Source of the DNA: an uncultured Flavobacteriales bacterium | GTDB taxonomy: Bacteria > Bacteroidota > Bacteroidia > Flavobacteriales_D > Sanyastnellaceae | NCBI GenBank assembly: GCA_938085105.1 | Contig: CALKGK010000012.1 | Span: 29,232-93,231 of the forward strand | Length of the DNA stretch: 64,000 nucleotides | Direction of reading: 5' to 3' | Part shown: positions 15,508-23,633 of the stretch, piece by piece | How positions within the stretch are numbered: position 1 is the first letter of the stretch | How the letters are laid out: every line of letters begins with the position of its first letter | Notes under the pieces: generated by a model | What the model saw: the letters and a program-made list of their open reading frames with translations, nothing else | The model's database searches: none | Told to the model about the DNA's origin: nothing | Made by a program: the position numbers and the translations under genes

Positions 15508-18500
15508 CTCAGTAAGGTGATGTTTCCTTTTTCAAAATGCTCTTGGCCATCTTCGCAAACCACAGTGAGGTGATACACAAACACGGCGGGGTCTGCGGGC
15601 TTACCCTTGTAAATTCCGTCCCAAGGCTCATTCAGCTTTGTGCTTTCAAACACCAATTCGCCCCAGCGGTTAAAGACTTGGAATTTCATTTCGGTAATGA
15701 AGTTCCCTCGAACAAACAAGAGGTCATTTTCCCCATCGCCGTTGGGGGAAAAGGCATTGGGAACAAAGACGTTGGGCGGACCACAAGTGAAGTCAAAAAC
15801 GCGTAGTTCGATGCCGCTGGAATACACGCATTCCCCATCGATGATTTCCACGGTGTAGAGAGTGCTTTCTTCCGGACTAGCAATCACCGATTCGGCAGTG
15901 GTGGTATTGAGTCCTTCGGCCGGACTCCATAAGTAATCATATCCTCCCGGTTCAGCTGTGAGCACCGCCGATTCTCCCGATTGGACCAAGCTAGGGTTGG
16001 CGCTTACCGAAATGCTGGTGGGGTTGATTGTGGACACCGCAACAAAGACATCATCTTCGCTCGTACAGCCATCTCCATTGTCGGCAAAAACAGTGAAAAG
16101 AGCATCTTCATTCACTACAGCCGTAATGTTTGGAGAATCTGCCCCTGAGAGAATCTGCGCATCACTGCTCCAGGAATAGGAGAGAAGGTCGCTGGGATTG
16201 AGTACATTCAATTGAATGGTATCCCCGAAACAAGCATTGAAGTCGCCCACAATTTGGGTTTGTGCTTGAATGAACTCCACGTTTACCACTTCCTCTCTCG
16301 AACAAAATTCACCTTCAAGCAATACATAGTAGGTAGTATTATCGATTGGAGAAACCACAATGTCGGGATCCTGCTCATCGTCGTTCAAAATGGTAGTGAA
16401 GTCAAAGCTATCGCTCCAAGTAATGGCACTTCCTGGGGGATAATTGCTCACCTCCAGAATCAGCTCTTCTTCGTCGCAAAGCAGGAGGTCAGGAGAATGA
16501 TCAAAACTCAGTTCTTCTACAAAAACATCTTGGTAAAGCGTGTCAATACAAACTCCCGTATCGATCAAAAGCGTGTATGAAGTACTTTCTTCTGCAATTA
16601 GAAAGGTGCTTGCGCTGGTGGGCGAAACAAGACCGGAACTTGGCGTCCACAAATAATTGTATTCCGGGTTTTCAGATTCAAGTCCGATGGTAAGGGAATC
16701 GCCAAGGCAAACACTTTCTAAGGCGGCAGAACTGCTGTTGGCTTCGACGATTTCAATGGTTCTTCTCAAGGTATCGCTCATGTTGCAAGTCAGTGGATTG
16801 CTTACTGCAAGCGTTACCTCATAAATTCCTGGTTCCAGGTATTGATGTTGGGGCGAGTAGGTAGAGCTTCCCGTATCGTCTCCAAAGTCCCAATCTACCT
16901 GACTCACATTTGTGCTGCTGTTGATGAAGGGCAGAGCCTCATTGGCGCAAGCTGTTGGTGGTACATAAAAGTCGGCAATGGTAATTGGCAGCTCAAAGTC
17001 AAACTTAAAAACCCCGTTGTTGCAATTGTTACTATTGTTCACCGGGCTATGCGCATTGGCTGGAAAAATGGGGAAGTCGTCGTTGCTCCCACAACCCGCA
17101 CAAACCGACTGGTAGATCTGTCCTTTTCGGTCAAACCTACTCGTTCCACCATCCACATGCTCGTTGCTAGTTCCACCACCGAAGTAGGAAGCATAGACCA
17201 GGGCCGAAGCATCATCTTCAATCACCAAAATGTAGAAATCAGAACCGTTCGTGGTGCTTTGGAAGGCATCTGGGGTGATGTCCATATTGAAGACATTGTC
17301 TGTATTTGGGTTGGACGAAGTGTTGGTGCTTCCTCCCCAGCCGGAGAGGTAAATTTTACCGCAAACATCTACCAAGAAGGCGGTCGGACTCAAGTTGGGT
17401 TCTCCCGATCCCGTTCCAAAAACAGTACTCCAGATCAATTCATTCAGGTCTTCGCTGAACTTCGCCACATGCATTCCGCTTGAAGGTGTTCCATATTCTG
17501 CGTTGATGATGAATTCATCTCCGGGCGCTTGGGTTTGTCCGTAAATATGCACTTGATTGTCGCCATCCAACTCCACAAAGTAAGCTTGATCGTATGCCGC
17601 AGAACCGAGGTAAGTTCCCGTGCTAATTGCCGCACCATCTCCGCTAATTCTCCCTACAAAACCATCGGCAATCCCTCCTTGGTAGTTTGGCTCCCAGTTG
17701 TTCATCTCGGGAAGGTCCATGGAATTTGTTCCACCGCAAAAAGCAATATCGTCCACATCACTCACCGCCAAAGAATACACCCCATCATCTCCTGAACCCC
17801 CAAAATAAGTGCTCCAAATGACCTCGCTGAGGTTCGGGTTGAGTTTCGTGATGATGCCATCTAAACCACCGTTGTTATTGGTTTGAATGGGGTTGAGTAG
17901 GGGGAAGTCGGGGCTGTAGGTACAAGAAGCGATGAGAATGTTTTCTTCATCATCCAGTTCAATCTCTCCACGAAATTCATCGGCATAGTTAAATTTCAGT
18001 GTGCTTGAGGTGTTTACTCCATCGTTTCCGCTGCCGCCTAAAAAAGTAGAGCCCACCAAGCTTCCACCGCTGGCGCTTAGTTTGGAAATCACGATATCCG
18101 AACCGTTCACGTACTGCACCCCAACGCCTGAAGGAGCTACATTTGATCCGCCTTGAAACCCTTCGGAATAGGCACCTGAGGTGGTTGGGTAGTTGAAGGA
18201 GGAGGAAGTCCCCATTACAATGAGTTCGCCCGCTGAAGTACAAATCAAGCTATGGGGCAGTTCGTCGTTCGCACCGCCAATAAAGGTGGAGTAAATCATC
18301 GAAGTGCCGTCCAAAGCATATTTTGAAATGGCGATGTCCGTTCCAGCAAGGGATCCCTGACCGTTTCCGCCTCCCCAAGTTTCTTGATAAGCACCAAGCG
18401 TTGTGGGGTATCCGTTTCCAAAAGCCGAACTCCCGCTGTACAAATGACCTTCGTCATCAAAGGTCGCAGTGTAGCCGAAATTGTCTGAAAAGGAACCGCT

Positions 18501-19223
18501 GTAAGTAGAAAAAATCAATTCAGGATCTATGGTTAGGGGATAGGAAGCGTCATAACCTTTTGGGAAGTTGAAATGGAGGACATTCTCATCCAGCACATAT
18601 TCGCAAGCCACGCGAATCCGTTCTCCTTCGATTTCTTGAAAGGCAATGGGACGCTGTTCGATCACCATCCCTGTGCTTAGGGAAACGTTTAAGCGACCGT
18701 TTTTGATGCTGATTTTGTTTTGCCCCGAGTACTTGAGTTGAATCTGTTCGTGCTTGGAACCTGGCGAGAGAATGAAGTCATACTTCAGCACCCCATCTTT
18801 ACTATAAAAGTGAGCATCTATTCCTTCATAAACCCCTTTTATCCATGCGCCTCGAAACGACTTTGCTTTGGAAGCCCAGCGGGAGGGATCGTCTCCCAAG
18901 AAATAGTTGTAATAGGTATCGAAAGCAGCTTCTGGGAGGAATTCACCGCCATTGGATCCTTCAAAAGAAACCTCGTAGGCATGACCGTAAGACTTGGCTT
19001 CTGCATTGTTTTCTCCACCACCATGAATGGCTTGAATCTCACTAAAATCATGCAGGTCGTAGCGAAGTGCTGTTTCCTCGAGGAAAAGGTGTCCGCCCTG
19101 AAATTTAAACGCTCCATGAACGTGTTCTGGCCATTGACCTTTGTTTTCAATTAAAGGAAGCGAGCTTTGGGCCAAAGAAAAGCACGAACAAAGCAAGAGA
19201 CAGAAAAGGAAGAAGTACCTCAT
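15504..19223 (-). CDS. Large T9SS type B secreted surface protein (gliding-motility-associated C-terminal domain)
   Basis: This protein of about 1,239 residues starts with a signal peptide (FFLFCLLLCSCFSLAQ). I chose the ATG at 19223 over the TTG at 19235. The N-terminal block (NKGQWPEHV, then 'RYDLHDF') is DUF7948-like, followed by SBBP-type beta-propeller repeats of form 'STYFGGSGDDGVY' and 'STFIGGANDEL' (about 250-700). A PKD-type domain (DFGDDTGSSTYSPQHQYLEPG) and several Ig-like segments come next. The C-terminal CHU_C domain carries FVPNAFSPNGDGENDLL and ends KGNITLLR, the type B sorting signal for PorSS export. It is probably an adhesin or matrix protein. The PorP/SprF gene follows immediately. 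Confidence 0.92.
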   Translation of the reverse strand: MRYFFLFCLLLCSCFSLAQSSLPLIENKGQWPEHVHGAFKFQGGHLFLEETALRYDLHDFSEIQAIHGGGENNAEAKSYGHAYEVSFEGSNGGEFLPEAAFDTYYNYFLGDDPSRWASKAKSFRGAWIKGVYEGIDAHFYSKDGVLKYDFILSPGSKHEQIQLKYSGQNKISIKNGRLNVSLSTGMVIEQRPIAFQEIEGERIRVACEYVLDENVLHFNFPKGYDASYPLTIDPELIFSTYSGSFSDNFGYTATFDDEGHLYSGSSAFGNGYPTTLGAYQETWGGGNGQGSLAGTDIAISKYALDGTSMIYSTFIGGANDELPHSLICTSAGELIVMGTSSSFNYPTTSGAYSEGFQGGSNVAPSGVGVQYVNGSDIVISKLSASGGSLVGSTFLGGSGNDGVNTSSTLKFNYADEFRGEIELDDEENILIASCTYSPDFPLLNPIQTNNNGGLDGIITKLNPNLSEVIWSTYFGGSGDDGVYSLAVSDVDDIAFCGGTNSMDLPEMNNWEPNYQGGIADGFVGRISGDGAAISTGTYLGSAAYDQAYFVELDGDNQVHIYGQTQAPGDEFIINAEYGTPSSGMHVAKFSEDLNELIWSTVFGTGSGEPNLSPTAFLVDVCGKIYLSGWGGSTNTSSNPNTDNVFNMDITPDAFQSTTNGSDFYILVIEDDASALVYASYFGGGTSNEHVDGGTSRFDRKGQIYQSVCAGCGSNDDFPIFPANAHSPVNNSNNCNNGVFKFDFELPITIADFYVPPTACANEALPFINSSTNVSQVDWDFGDDTGSSTYSPQHQYLEPGIYEVTLAVSNPLTCNMSDTLRRTIEIVEANSSSAALESVCLGDSLTIGLESENPEYNYLWTPSSGLVSPTSASTFLIAEESTSYTLLIDTGVCIDTLYQDVFVEELSFDHSPDLLLCDEEELILEVSNYPPGSAITWSDSFDFTTILNDDEQDPDIVVSPIDNTTYYVLLEGEFCSREEVVNVEFIQAQTQIVGDFNACFGDTIQLNVLNPSDLLSYSWSSDAQILSGADSPNITAVVNEDALFTVFADNGDGCTSEDDVFVAVSTINPTSISVSANPSLVQSGESAVLTAEPGGYDYLWSPAEGLNTTTAESVIASPEESTLYTVEIIDGECVYSSGIELRVFDFTCGPPNVFVPNAFSPNGDGENDLLFVRGNFITEMKFQVFNRWGELVFESTKLNEPWDGIYKGKPADPAVFVYHLTVVCEDGQEHFEKGNITLLR

Positions 19224-19270
19224 GTTGCAAGCCAAGTTACGGATTTATTGGCTGTAGTTTGGATGCAAAA

Positions 19271-19300
19271 AAGCAGGAAACCGTTGCCTCCTGCTTTTTT
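19271..19300 (-). terminator. Intrinsic terminator after PspC gene
   Basis: AGCAGGA and TCCTGCT arms around AACCGTTGCC are flanked by runs of A and T on both sides, so it can act in either direction. It separates the PspC operon from the T9SS surface-protein operon, which reads the same way. Confidence 0.7.
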
Positions 19301-19332
19301 GATTGTTGATAAGAAATAGTATTCGACTTGGC

Positions 19333-20904
19333 TTAGTCGCAATTCAAACACTCTACTTCATTCAGAAGCACGCGAACCGTTTTTCCACGCAAATTTCTGG
19401 GGTGAAGATTTTTAAATCCAGCTCTTCCTCGGGTAATGCGTTCGATGTTTTGAGGAAGGATGAGTTGGGTACTGTCTGGTAGGTAGAGGTCCAATTGAAC
19501 TTCATGCCCCCGGTATTTATCTGCCAATTGACCGCTGAAGAATGGTGATAAGAAGAGCGTATCCTCTTTGAAACGATAGTTGTACTCCATGCGATCAGCA
19601 ATTTCTAAGGCATTGGAGCGTGTGCTTCCATTCACCGAGAACTCCACTTTTAGTCGGGCTTCATCATCGGAAGTGCTGTTGATTCGAAACTCAGGGAACC
19701 CATAGACGATGCGATCTTGATCTACTTTCATCAACTCTTGATAATCCCCATCGCTCAAAACGATTTGATTGTGGAAATAGGGATCATTCTCGAGCACTAC
19801 AAAAATGGAGTCGTTGGAAAGCGGCAGAAATTGGGAACTTACCTCGATGCTTGCTTCAGACTTGTATTTCGTTCCTTGAGAAACAGCCACCGTGATGGCG
19901 AATCCAATTCCAACCAAGAAAAGGATGAATAGAGCGAGACCAATACCTTTTACGCGGTTCTCTGTTCGAAGGAGGAGGCGTATTCCCAAATATATGGCGC
20001 TCAACAATGGCACTCCAATCAAAATGGTTAGGGCAATAGTGGCGAAAAGCAACATCAAGGGATCAAAGAAGATGAAGTCTTTTAAAAACTGGTAACTCGC
20101 GGTGTCTCCCATAGGTGTAGCCGTGAGGAACCCCACCAAGCTTACGATGAGGAAGACCGACATCAATAAACCAAAGATCAGGGCTGCACCACCGAGGAGC
20201 ACACGCAAGATATGTACGAGTCCGCCCGCCACTTTTTCTATGTTTTCGGCCACTTTCTTGGAGCCCGTTTTGCTAAAACGTTCTCCCTTTTCGGCGGCCT
20301 TTTTGCCAAAACCCTTGATGGATTCCCCCACATTATTGAGTTCATCGTTGATGCTTTTCGAAATGTTTTCGACATTGATTTGCTCTCCTTTCATGTGTAA
20401 TTTCTCCGCACGAGTTCGCGCTTCTGGGAGAAGAATCCAAAGGAGAATGTAGATGGGGATGCCGGCAAATCCGAGGAGAACGAGGGCAATGAAGATGCCT
20501 CTTAACCAGATGGGGTCCCAATCGAGGTAATGACTCAATCCTGAGCACACTCCACCAATCATCCCCTCTTCGGTATCTCTGTAGAATTTACGTTTTCTTC
20601 TTTTTTCCGATTGTTGCTCTGCTCTGAAATCATCTTCGCCTTCCACCTCATATTGCTCCGGTTTCCCCATGATGGCGATCACATCATCCACGTCCGAAGA
20701 AGTAATGATTTGCTTGGAGTCGTCCAGCTTTTCCTGAAACAATTCGGCGATACGCGCTTCGATATCAGCAATGATTTCGTCTCCACCTTCTTGATTACCG
20801 TATGCGGCTTCGATGGATTTAAGGTAGTTGAGCAGGAGTTGATAGGCCTGTTCATCGATGTTGAAGGCAAAGCCTCCGATGTTTGCGGTGATGGTTTTGT
20901 TCAT
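19333..20904 (-). CDS. PspC-domain membrane protein
   Basis: This 523-residue protein begins with a region of about 90 residues of acidic helices. The PspC domain comes next (about residues 105-165: 'RDTEEGMIGGVCSGLSHYLDWDP' and a transmembrane helix 'GIFIALVLLGFAGIPIYILLWILLP'), then four or so further transmembrane helices, and a C-terminal soluble beta-rich part resembling a DUF4097/LiaF-type domain. PspC homologues sense or protect the inner membrane under envelope stress. The gene overlaps the PadR start by 4 bases (20901-20904, ATGA), so it is co-translated with its likely repressor. Confidence 0.9.
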   Translation of the reverse strand: MNKTITANIGGFAFNIDEQAYQLLLNYLKSIEAAYGNQEGGDEIIADIEARIAELFQEKLDDSKQIITSSDVDDVIAIMGKPEQYEVEGEDDFRAEQQSEKRRKRKFYRDTEEGMIGGVCSGLSHYLDWDPIWLRGIFIALVLLGFAGIPIYILLWILLPEARTRAEKLHMKGEQINVENISKSINDELNNVGESIKGFGKKAAEKGERFSKTGSKKVAENIEKVAGGLVHILRVLLGGAALIFGLLMSVFLIVSLVGFLTATPMGDTASYQFLKDFIFFDPLMLLFATIALTILIGVPLLSAIYLGIRLLLRTENRVKGIGLALFILFLVGIGFAITVAVSQGTKYKSEASIEVSSQFLPLSNDSIFVVLENDPYFHNQIVLSDGDYQELMKVDQDRIVYGFPEFRINSTSDDEARLKVEFSVNGSTRSNALEIADRMEYNYRFKEDTLFLSPFFSGQLADKYRGHEVQLDLYLPDSTQLILPQNIERITRGRAGFKNLHPRNLRGKTVRVLLNEVECLNCD

Positions 20905-21239
20905 GATTTGGCCGAATTAGAAGTCGTGAGTGTTACTGCCTTGCTGAGCTCATTCCAAGTTTTGTCGAGCTCCTTGAGGAAAAGGCTTCCAGTTTCTGTG
21001 AGTGAATAGTATTTGCGGGGTGGTCCGGAACTGGACTCTTCCCAGCGGTATTGGAGTAAGCCTGCATTCTTCAAGCGGGTGAGGAGCGGATAAAGTGTTC
21101 CTTCTACGATGATCAACTTGGCTTCTTTCAAAGCTGCGATGATATCGGAAGGGTAGGCTTCCTGTTTCGCAAGAATGGAAAGAATGCAGTATTCCAAGAC
21201 CCCTTTTCGCATTTGGGCTTTTGTGTTCTCTATGTTCAT
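20901..21239 (-). CDS. PadR-family transcriptional regulator
   Basis: This 112-residue winged-helix regulator has the family's 'RKGVLEYCILSILAKQEAYPSDI' recognition region, 'EGTLYPLLTRLKNAGLLQY' and 'GPPRKYYSLTETG' wing. It is probably a repressor. It is upstream of, and overlapping with, pspC-like 19333-20904. The palindrome GTACTATG-N5-CATAGTAC at 21277-21297, with a TATATTTG promoter at 21256-21263, lies just upstream of the ATG and is the expected autoregulatory operator. What signal releases it is unknown. Confidence 0.93.
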   Translation of the reverse strand: MNIENTKAQMRKGVLEYCILSILAKQEAYPSDIIAALKEAKLIIVEGTLYPLLTRLKNAGLLQYRWEESSSGPPRKYYSLTETGSLFLKELDKTWNELSKAVTLTTSNSAKS

Positions 21240-21255
21240 TCCGTTCTATTTATTG

Positions 21256-21263
21256 CAAATATA
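21256..21263 (-). promoter_or_regulatory. -7 element of the PadR-PspC operon
   Basis: Minus-strand TATATTTG is an exact TAnnTTTG match 17 bases upstream of the PadR ATG at 21239. It sits 14 bases from the edge of the palindromic operator at 21277-21297. Confidence 0.6.
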
Positions 21264-21276
21264 TGTCTAAAAGAAG

Positions 21277-21297
21277 GTACTATGCAACACATAGTAC
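21277..21297. promoter_or_regulatory. Palindromic operator, probable PadR site
   Basis: Perfect inverted arms GTACTATG and CATAGTAC are separated by CAACA. The palindrome lies between divergent -7 elements, covering the -33 region of both, and is the probable target of the adjacent PadR protein. PadR proteins bind AT-rich palindromes with ATG...CAT arms, which fits (inference). Confidence 0.6.
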
Positions 21298-21308
21298 TGT
21301 TAAAATAT

Positions 21309-21316
21309 ACTTTTGT
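21309..21316 (+). promoter_or_regulatory. Divergent -7 element, plus strand
   Basis: TACTTTTG is an exact TAnnTTTG match on the plus strand, 12 bases beyond the operator. It would drive a transcript toward the two small ORFs at 21457 and 21672, with a leader of about 135 bases in which I see no convincing frame. Confidence 0.45.
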
Positions 21317-21456
21317 GCCCTTTTGGTGGATAGATAATGTGCTAAAATGGAACTAGGATTGGGGCATCTTACTGAAAATGAAACCTTTTGTAAGTCCACT
21401 CGTAAATATTGGTCCATGTTGTTAAAACATGGCTTAAACTTTAAAAACTGATCAAG

Positions 21457-21558
21457 ATGGCTACTATTCGAACCAAGGCTCGGACCTTTAGCTCGGGCAC
21501 ACGTAAAACCGTTATTTTTCTGCTAGGAATCGGAGCATTAGCTCTTTTGCTCGTCTAA
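21457..21558 (+). CDS. 33-residue membrane peptide
   Basis: A short frame of ATG plus 32 codons has a basic N-terminal half (RTKARTFSSGTRK) and a C-terminal hydrophobic helix (VIFLLGIGALALLLV), matching a tail-anchored or Nin inner-membrane peptide. It is downstream of the PadR-operator promoter and near PspC, so an envelope-stress role is possible (inference). No homologue is recognised. Confidence 0.4.
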   Translation: MATIRTKARTFSSGTRKTVIFLLGIGALALLLV

Positions 21559-21671
21559 AAAATTTGTGAATTCTAAAATGACGTCGTATTTTCCTCACCT
21601 TATTGAAACCAAAAGTGGAGACGTTGCGTAGGAATAGAGCATAACGAATCTAACTTTAAATCAAATTTAAG

Positions 21672-21845
21672 ATGCATATTACGGAAGAGAAGTACCACGA
21701 GGTACTGCAGAAGCTCATTATGTTGTTCCTCGGATTACTCACGATGAGTGTTGTTCTTACTTCTTGTTACTCAGCAGAGTCCTGCGCAGCTTATGGCGGA
21801 GTTGAGCAAGAATCAACCACCCAAGAAATTCTAGTGGAAGACTAA
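21672..21845 (+). CDS. 57-residue lipoprotein-like small protein
   Basis: ATG plus 56 codons: a charged N-terminal helix (HITEEKYHEVLQKL), a hydrophobic run ending in a lipobox-like 'TSCYSAESC', then an acidic tail ending EILVED. The helix before the hydrophobic run is longer than in usual signal peptides, so cleavage is uncertain. A TAACTTTA element (one mismatch) lies about 20 bases upstream, and a strong terminator follows at 21872-21900. I recognise no family. Confidence 0.5.
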   Translation: MHITEEKYHEVLQKLIMLFLGLLTMSVVLTSCYSAESCAAYGGVEQESTTQEILVED

Positions 21846-21871
21846 CAAGTGTTTCGCATTGATATGATATT

Positions 21872-21900
21872 AAGCCTCGTTATGAACGGGGCTTTTTTTT
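21872..21900. terminator. Intrinsic terminator, bidirectional
   Basis: AAGCCTCGTT and AACGGGGCTT arms (one G-U pair) with an ATG loop are followed by T8. It lies between the small lipoprotein ORF and the convergent MBOAT gene and serves both. Confidence 0.75.
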
Positions 21901-21902
21901 GC

Positions 21903-23633
21903 TTAAAACTGGAAGTAAATGAAGGGTTGTGCATCTGCGGTAATCACCTGATACAGTAACAGTAATACCAAGAAGGTGCAGACCAGTTGTAAAGGAATGG
22001 GCAAGCTGATGAAGGTTTGACGATACCACATTTTCCATTTGGAGGGCAAAACGTGGATCACATAACCCAATCCCATCACGATGAATACCGGTGCGAAGGA
22101 AGCAATCACTTCCCAAGCGATGCTCAAATCCATGTTCCCAACGATTTGATTCAACATGGTATTGGCGGTAAAGAGCTCTTCCATGATGTTGTGAGCTTCT
22201 CCGAGGTTTTCCCAAGAATTGTTGGATCCGCTTCGAAACCATATTCTTGTGAAACTGATGAAGTTAAAGGTGAGGAATACTCCCCAAACACGGTTCCACC
22301 ATTTCGCTTTGTTTTTCCACGGACTCACTTTGTTCCAAAGCTTGAAAACCACAAGTCCAAGACCGTTCAACGCGCCCCAAATCACGAAGTTCCAGCTCGC
22401 GCCGTGCCACAATCCTCCGAGAAGCATGGTCATCATCATGTTGATGTTCGTGGTGCTCCATTTTCCAAAAGAGGGTACAAATCTACCTAGGATGTAAGCT
22501 GATATTAAGATTCCAATAGTTAGCCCCAATACCCAAAAAGATCCTGAGATGAAAAAGATGAAGCCAACAATGAAACTCAATGAGACGAAACTGAATAGCG
22601 ATCCACCGCGATTTCCTCCCATAGGAATGTACAAGTAATCCTTCAGCCAAGAACTCAAACTCATGTGCCAGCGTTTCCAAAAATTGCCCACACTGTCTGC
22701 CTTGTACGGCGAATTGAAGTTTTGAGGCAAGGAGAAGCCCAGCAATAAAGCAATCCCTATGGCGATGTCGGTATAACCGGAGAAATCAGCATATACTTGG
22801 AGGCTGTAACCATAAAGCGCCATTAAATTCTCAAAGCCAGTGTAGGAACCCGGTGCGGCAAAAACCCGATCGATGAAGTTCAAGGCGAGATAATCGGCCA
22901 AAAAGAGTTTTTTCAAGAGTCCGTTCAAGATCCAAAATAGAGCGAGACCAAAGGTGGCTTTACTAAGCTGGTATTTCTGATAAAGCTGAGGAACGAAGTC
23001 GGCCGCACGTACGATCGGACCAGCAACGAGTTGGGGGAAGAAACTAACGTAGAAGCCAAAATCAATGATGTTTTTGACCGGACGAACGTCTTTTCGGTAA
23101 ACGTCGACAGCGTAGGAAATGGTTTGAAAGGTGTAAAAACTGATTCCCACAGGCAATGCGATGGTCTCAAATCGAAAACCTGTTCCAAAGAGTTGATTCG
23201 AAACCAGTGCAAAGTGGTTGATGGGGTGGAATTCGGTTCCAAAGAGGTTGTTGAAACTGTCGGCAAAGAAGTAGGCATACTTGAAATAAATCAAGATGAG
23301 CAAATTGATGGTGATGCTGAGCGCGAGCCATAATTTCCGCACGATGACTTTCTCGCTTTTATGAATGGCATTCCCAATAAAGTAATCCGAAACAGTGGAA
23401 AAGAGCAGGAGGTAGAAAAACCACTCTGATGTTTTGTAATAAAAGTAGATGCTGACCAAAAACAGGAAGCCATTGCGCACGGCGGTGTGTTTGTGCACAA
23501 GACTGTAACCCAAAAGCACAAAGGCAAAGAAGTACCAGAACAGCAGGTTGGTAAAGATCAACGGCGAGCTTTTATCGAAAAAGATGACGGGTTTGATGGT
23601 TTCCCAAGATATTTCCAATAGACTCATGCTCAT
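21903..23633 (-). CDS. MBOAT-family membrane O-acyltransferase (DltB/AlgI type)
   Basis: This 576-residue polytopic inner-membrane protein moves acyl groups onto extracytoplasmic polymers such as alginate, teichoic acid or peptidoglycan. Features are the PVGISFYTFQ segment (about 161-170), 'GPIVRAADFVPQL', 'FWKRWHMSLS' (His323) and the catalytic His410 in GGLWHGASWN. It is the last gene of a four-gene run: its ATG overlaps the stop of the SGNH gene by 4 bases. The partners (two SGNH enzymes and a LysM protein) suggest O-acetylation of a wall-associated polymer. Confidence 0.93.
   Translation of the reverse strand: MSMSLLEISWETIKPVIFFDKSSPLIFTNLLFWYFFAFVLLGYSLVHKHTAVRNGFLFLVSIYFYYKTSEWFFYLLLFSTVSDYFIGNAIHKSEKVIVRKLWLALSITINLLILIYFKYAYFFADSFNNLFGTEFHPINHFALVSNQLFGTGFRFETIALPVGISFYTFQTISYAVDVYRKDVRPVKNIIDFGFYVSFFPQLVAGPIVRAADFVPQLYQKYQLSKATFGLALFWILNGLLKKLFLADYLALNFIDRVFAAPGSYTGFENLMALYGYSLQVYADFSGYTDIAIGIALLLGFSLPQNFNSPYKADSVGNFWKRWHMSLSSWLKDYLYIPMGGNRGGSLFSFVSLSFIVGFIFFISGSFWVLGLTIGILISAYILGRFVPSFGKWSTTNINMMMTMLLGGLWHGASWNFVIWGALNGLGLVVFKLWNKVSPWKNKAKWWNRVWGVFLTFNFISFTRIWFRSGSNNSWENLGEAHNIMEELFTANTMLNQIVGNMDLSIAWEVIASFAPVFIVMGLGYVIHVLPSKWKMWYRQTFISLPIPLQLVCTFLVLLLLYQVITADAQPFIYFQF

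Noticed and set aside
21348..21428. Short ATG frame in the leader of the PadR-divergent transcript
   Set aside because: Only about 25 codons, no signal or membrane pattern, and no promoter spacing that favours it.
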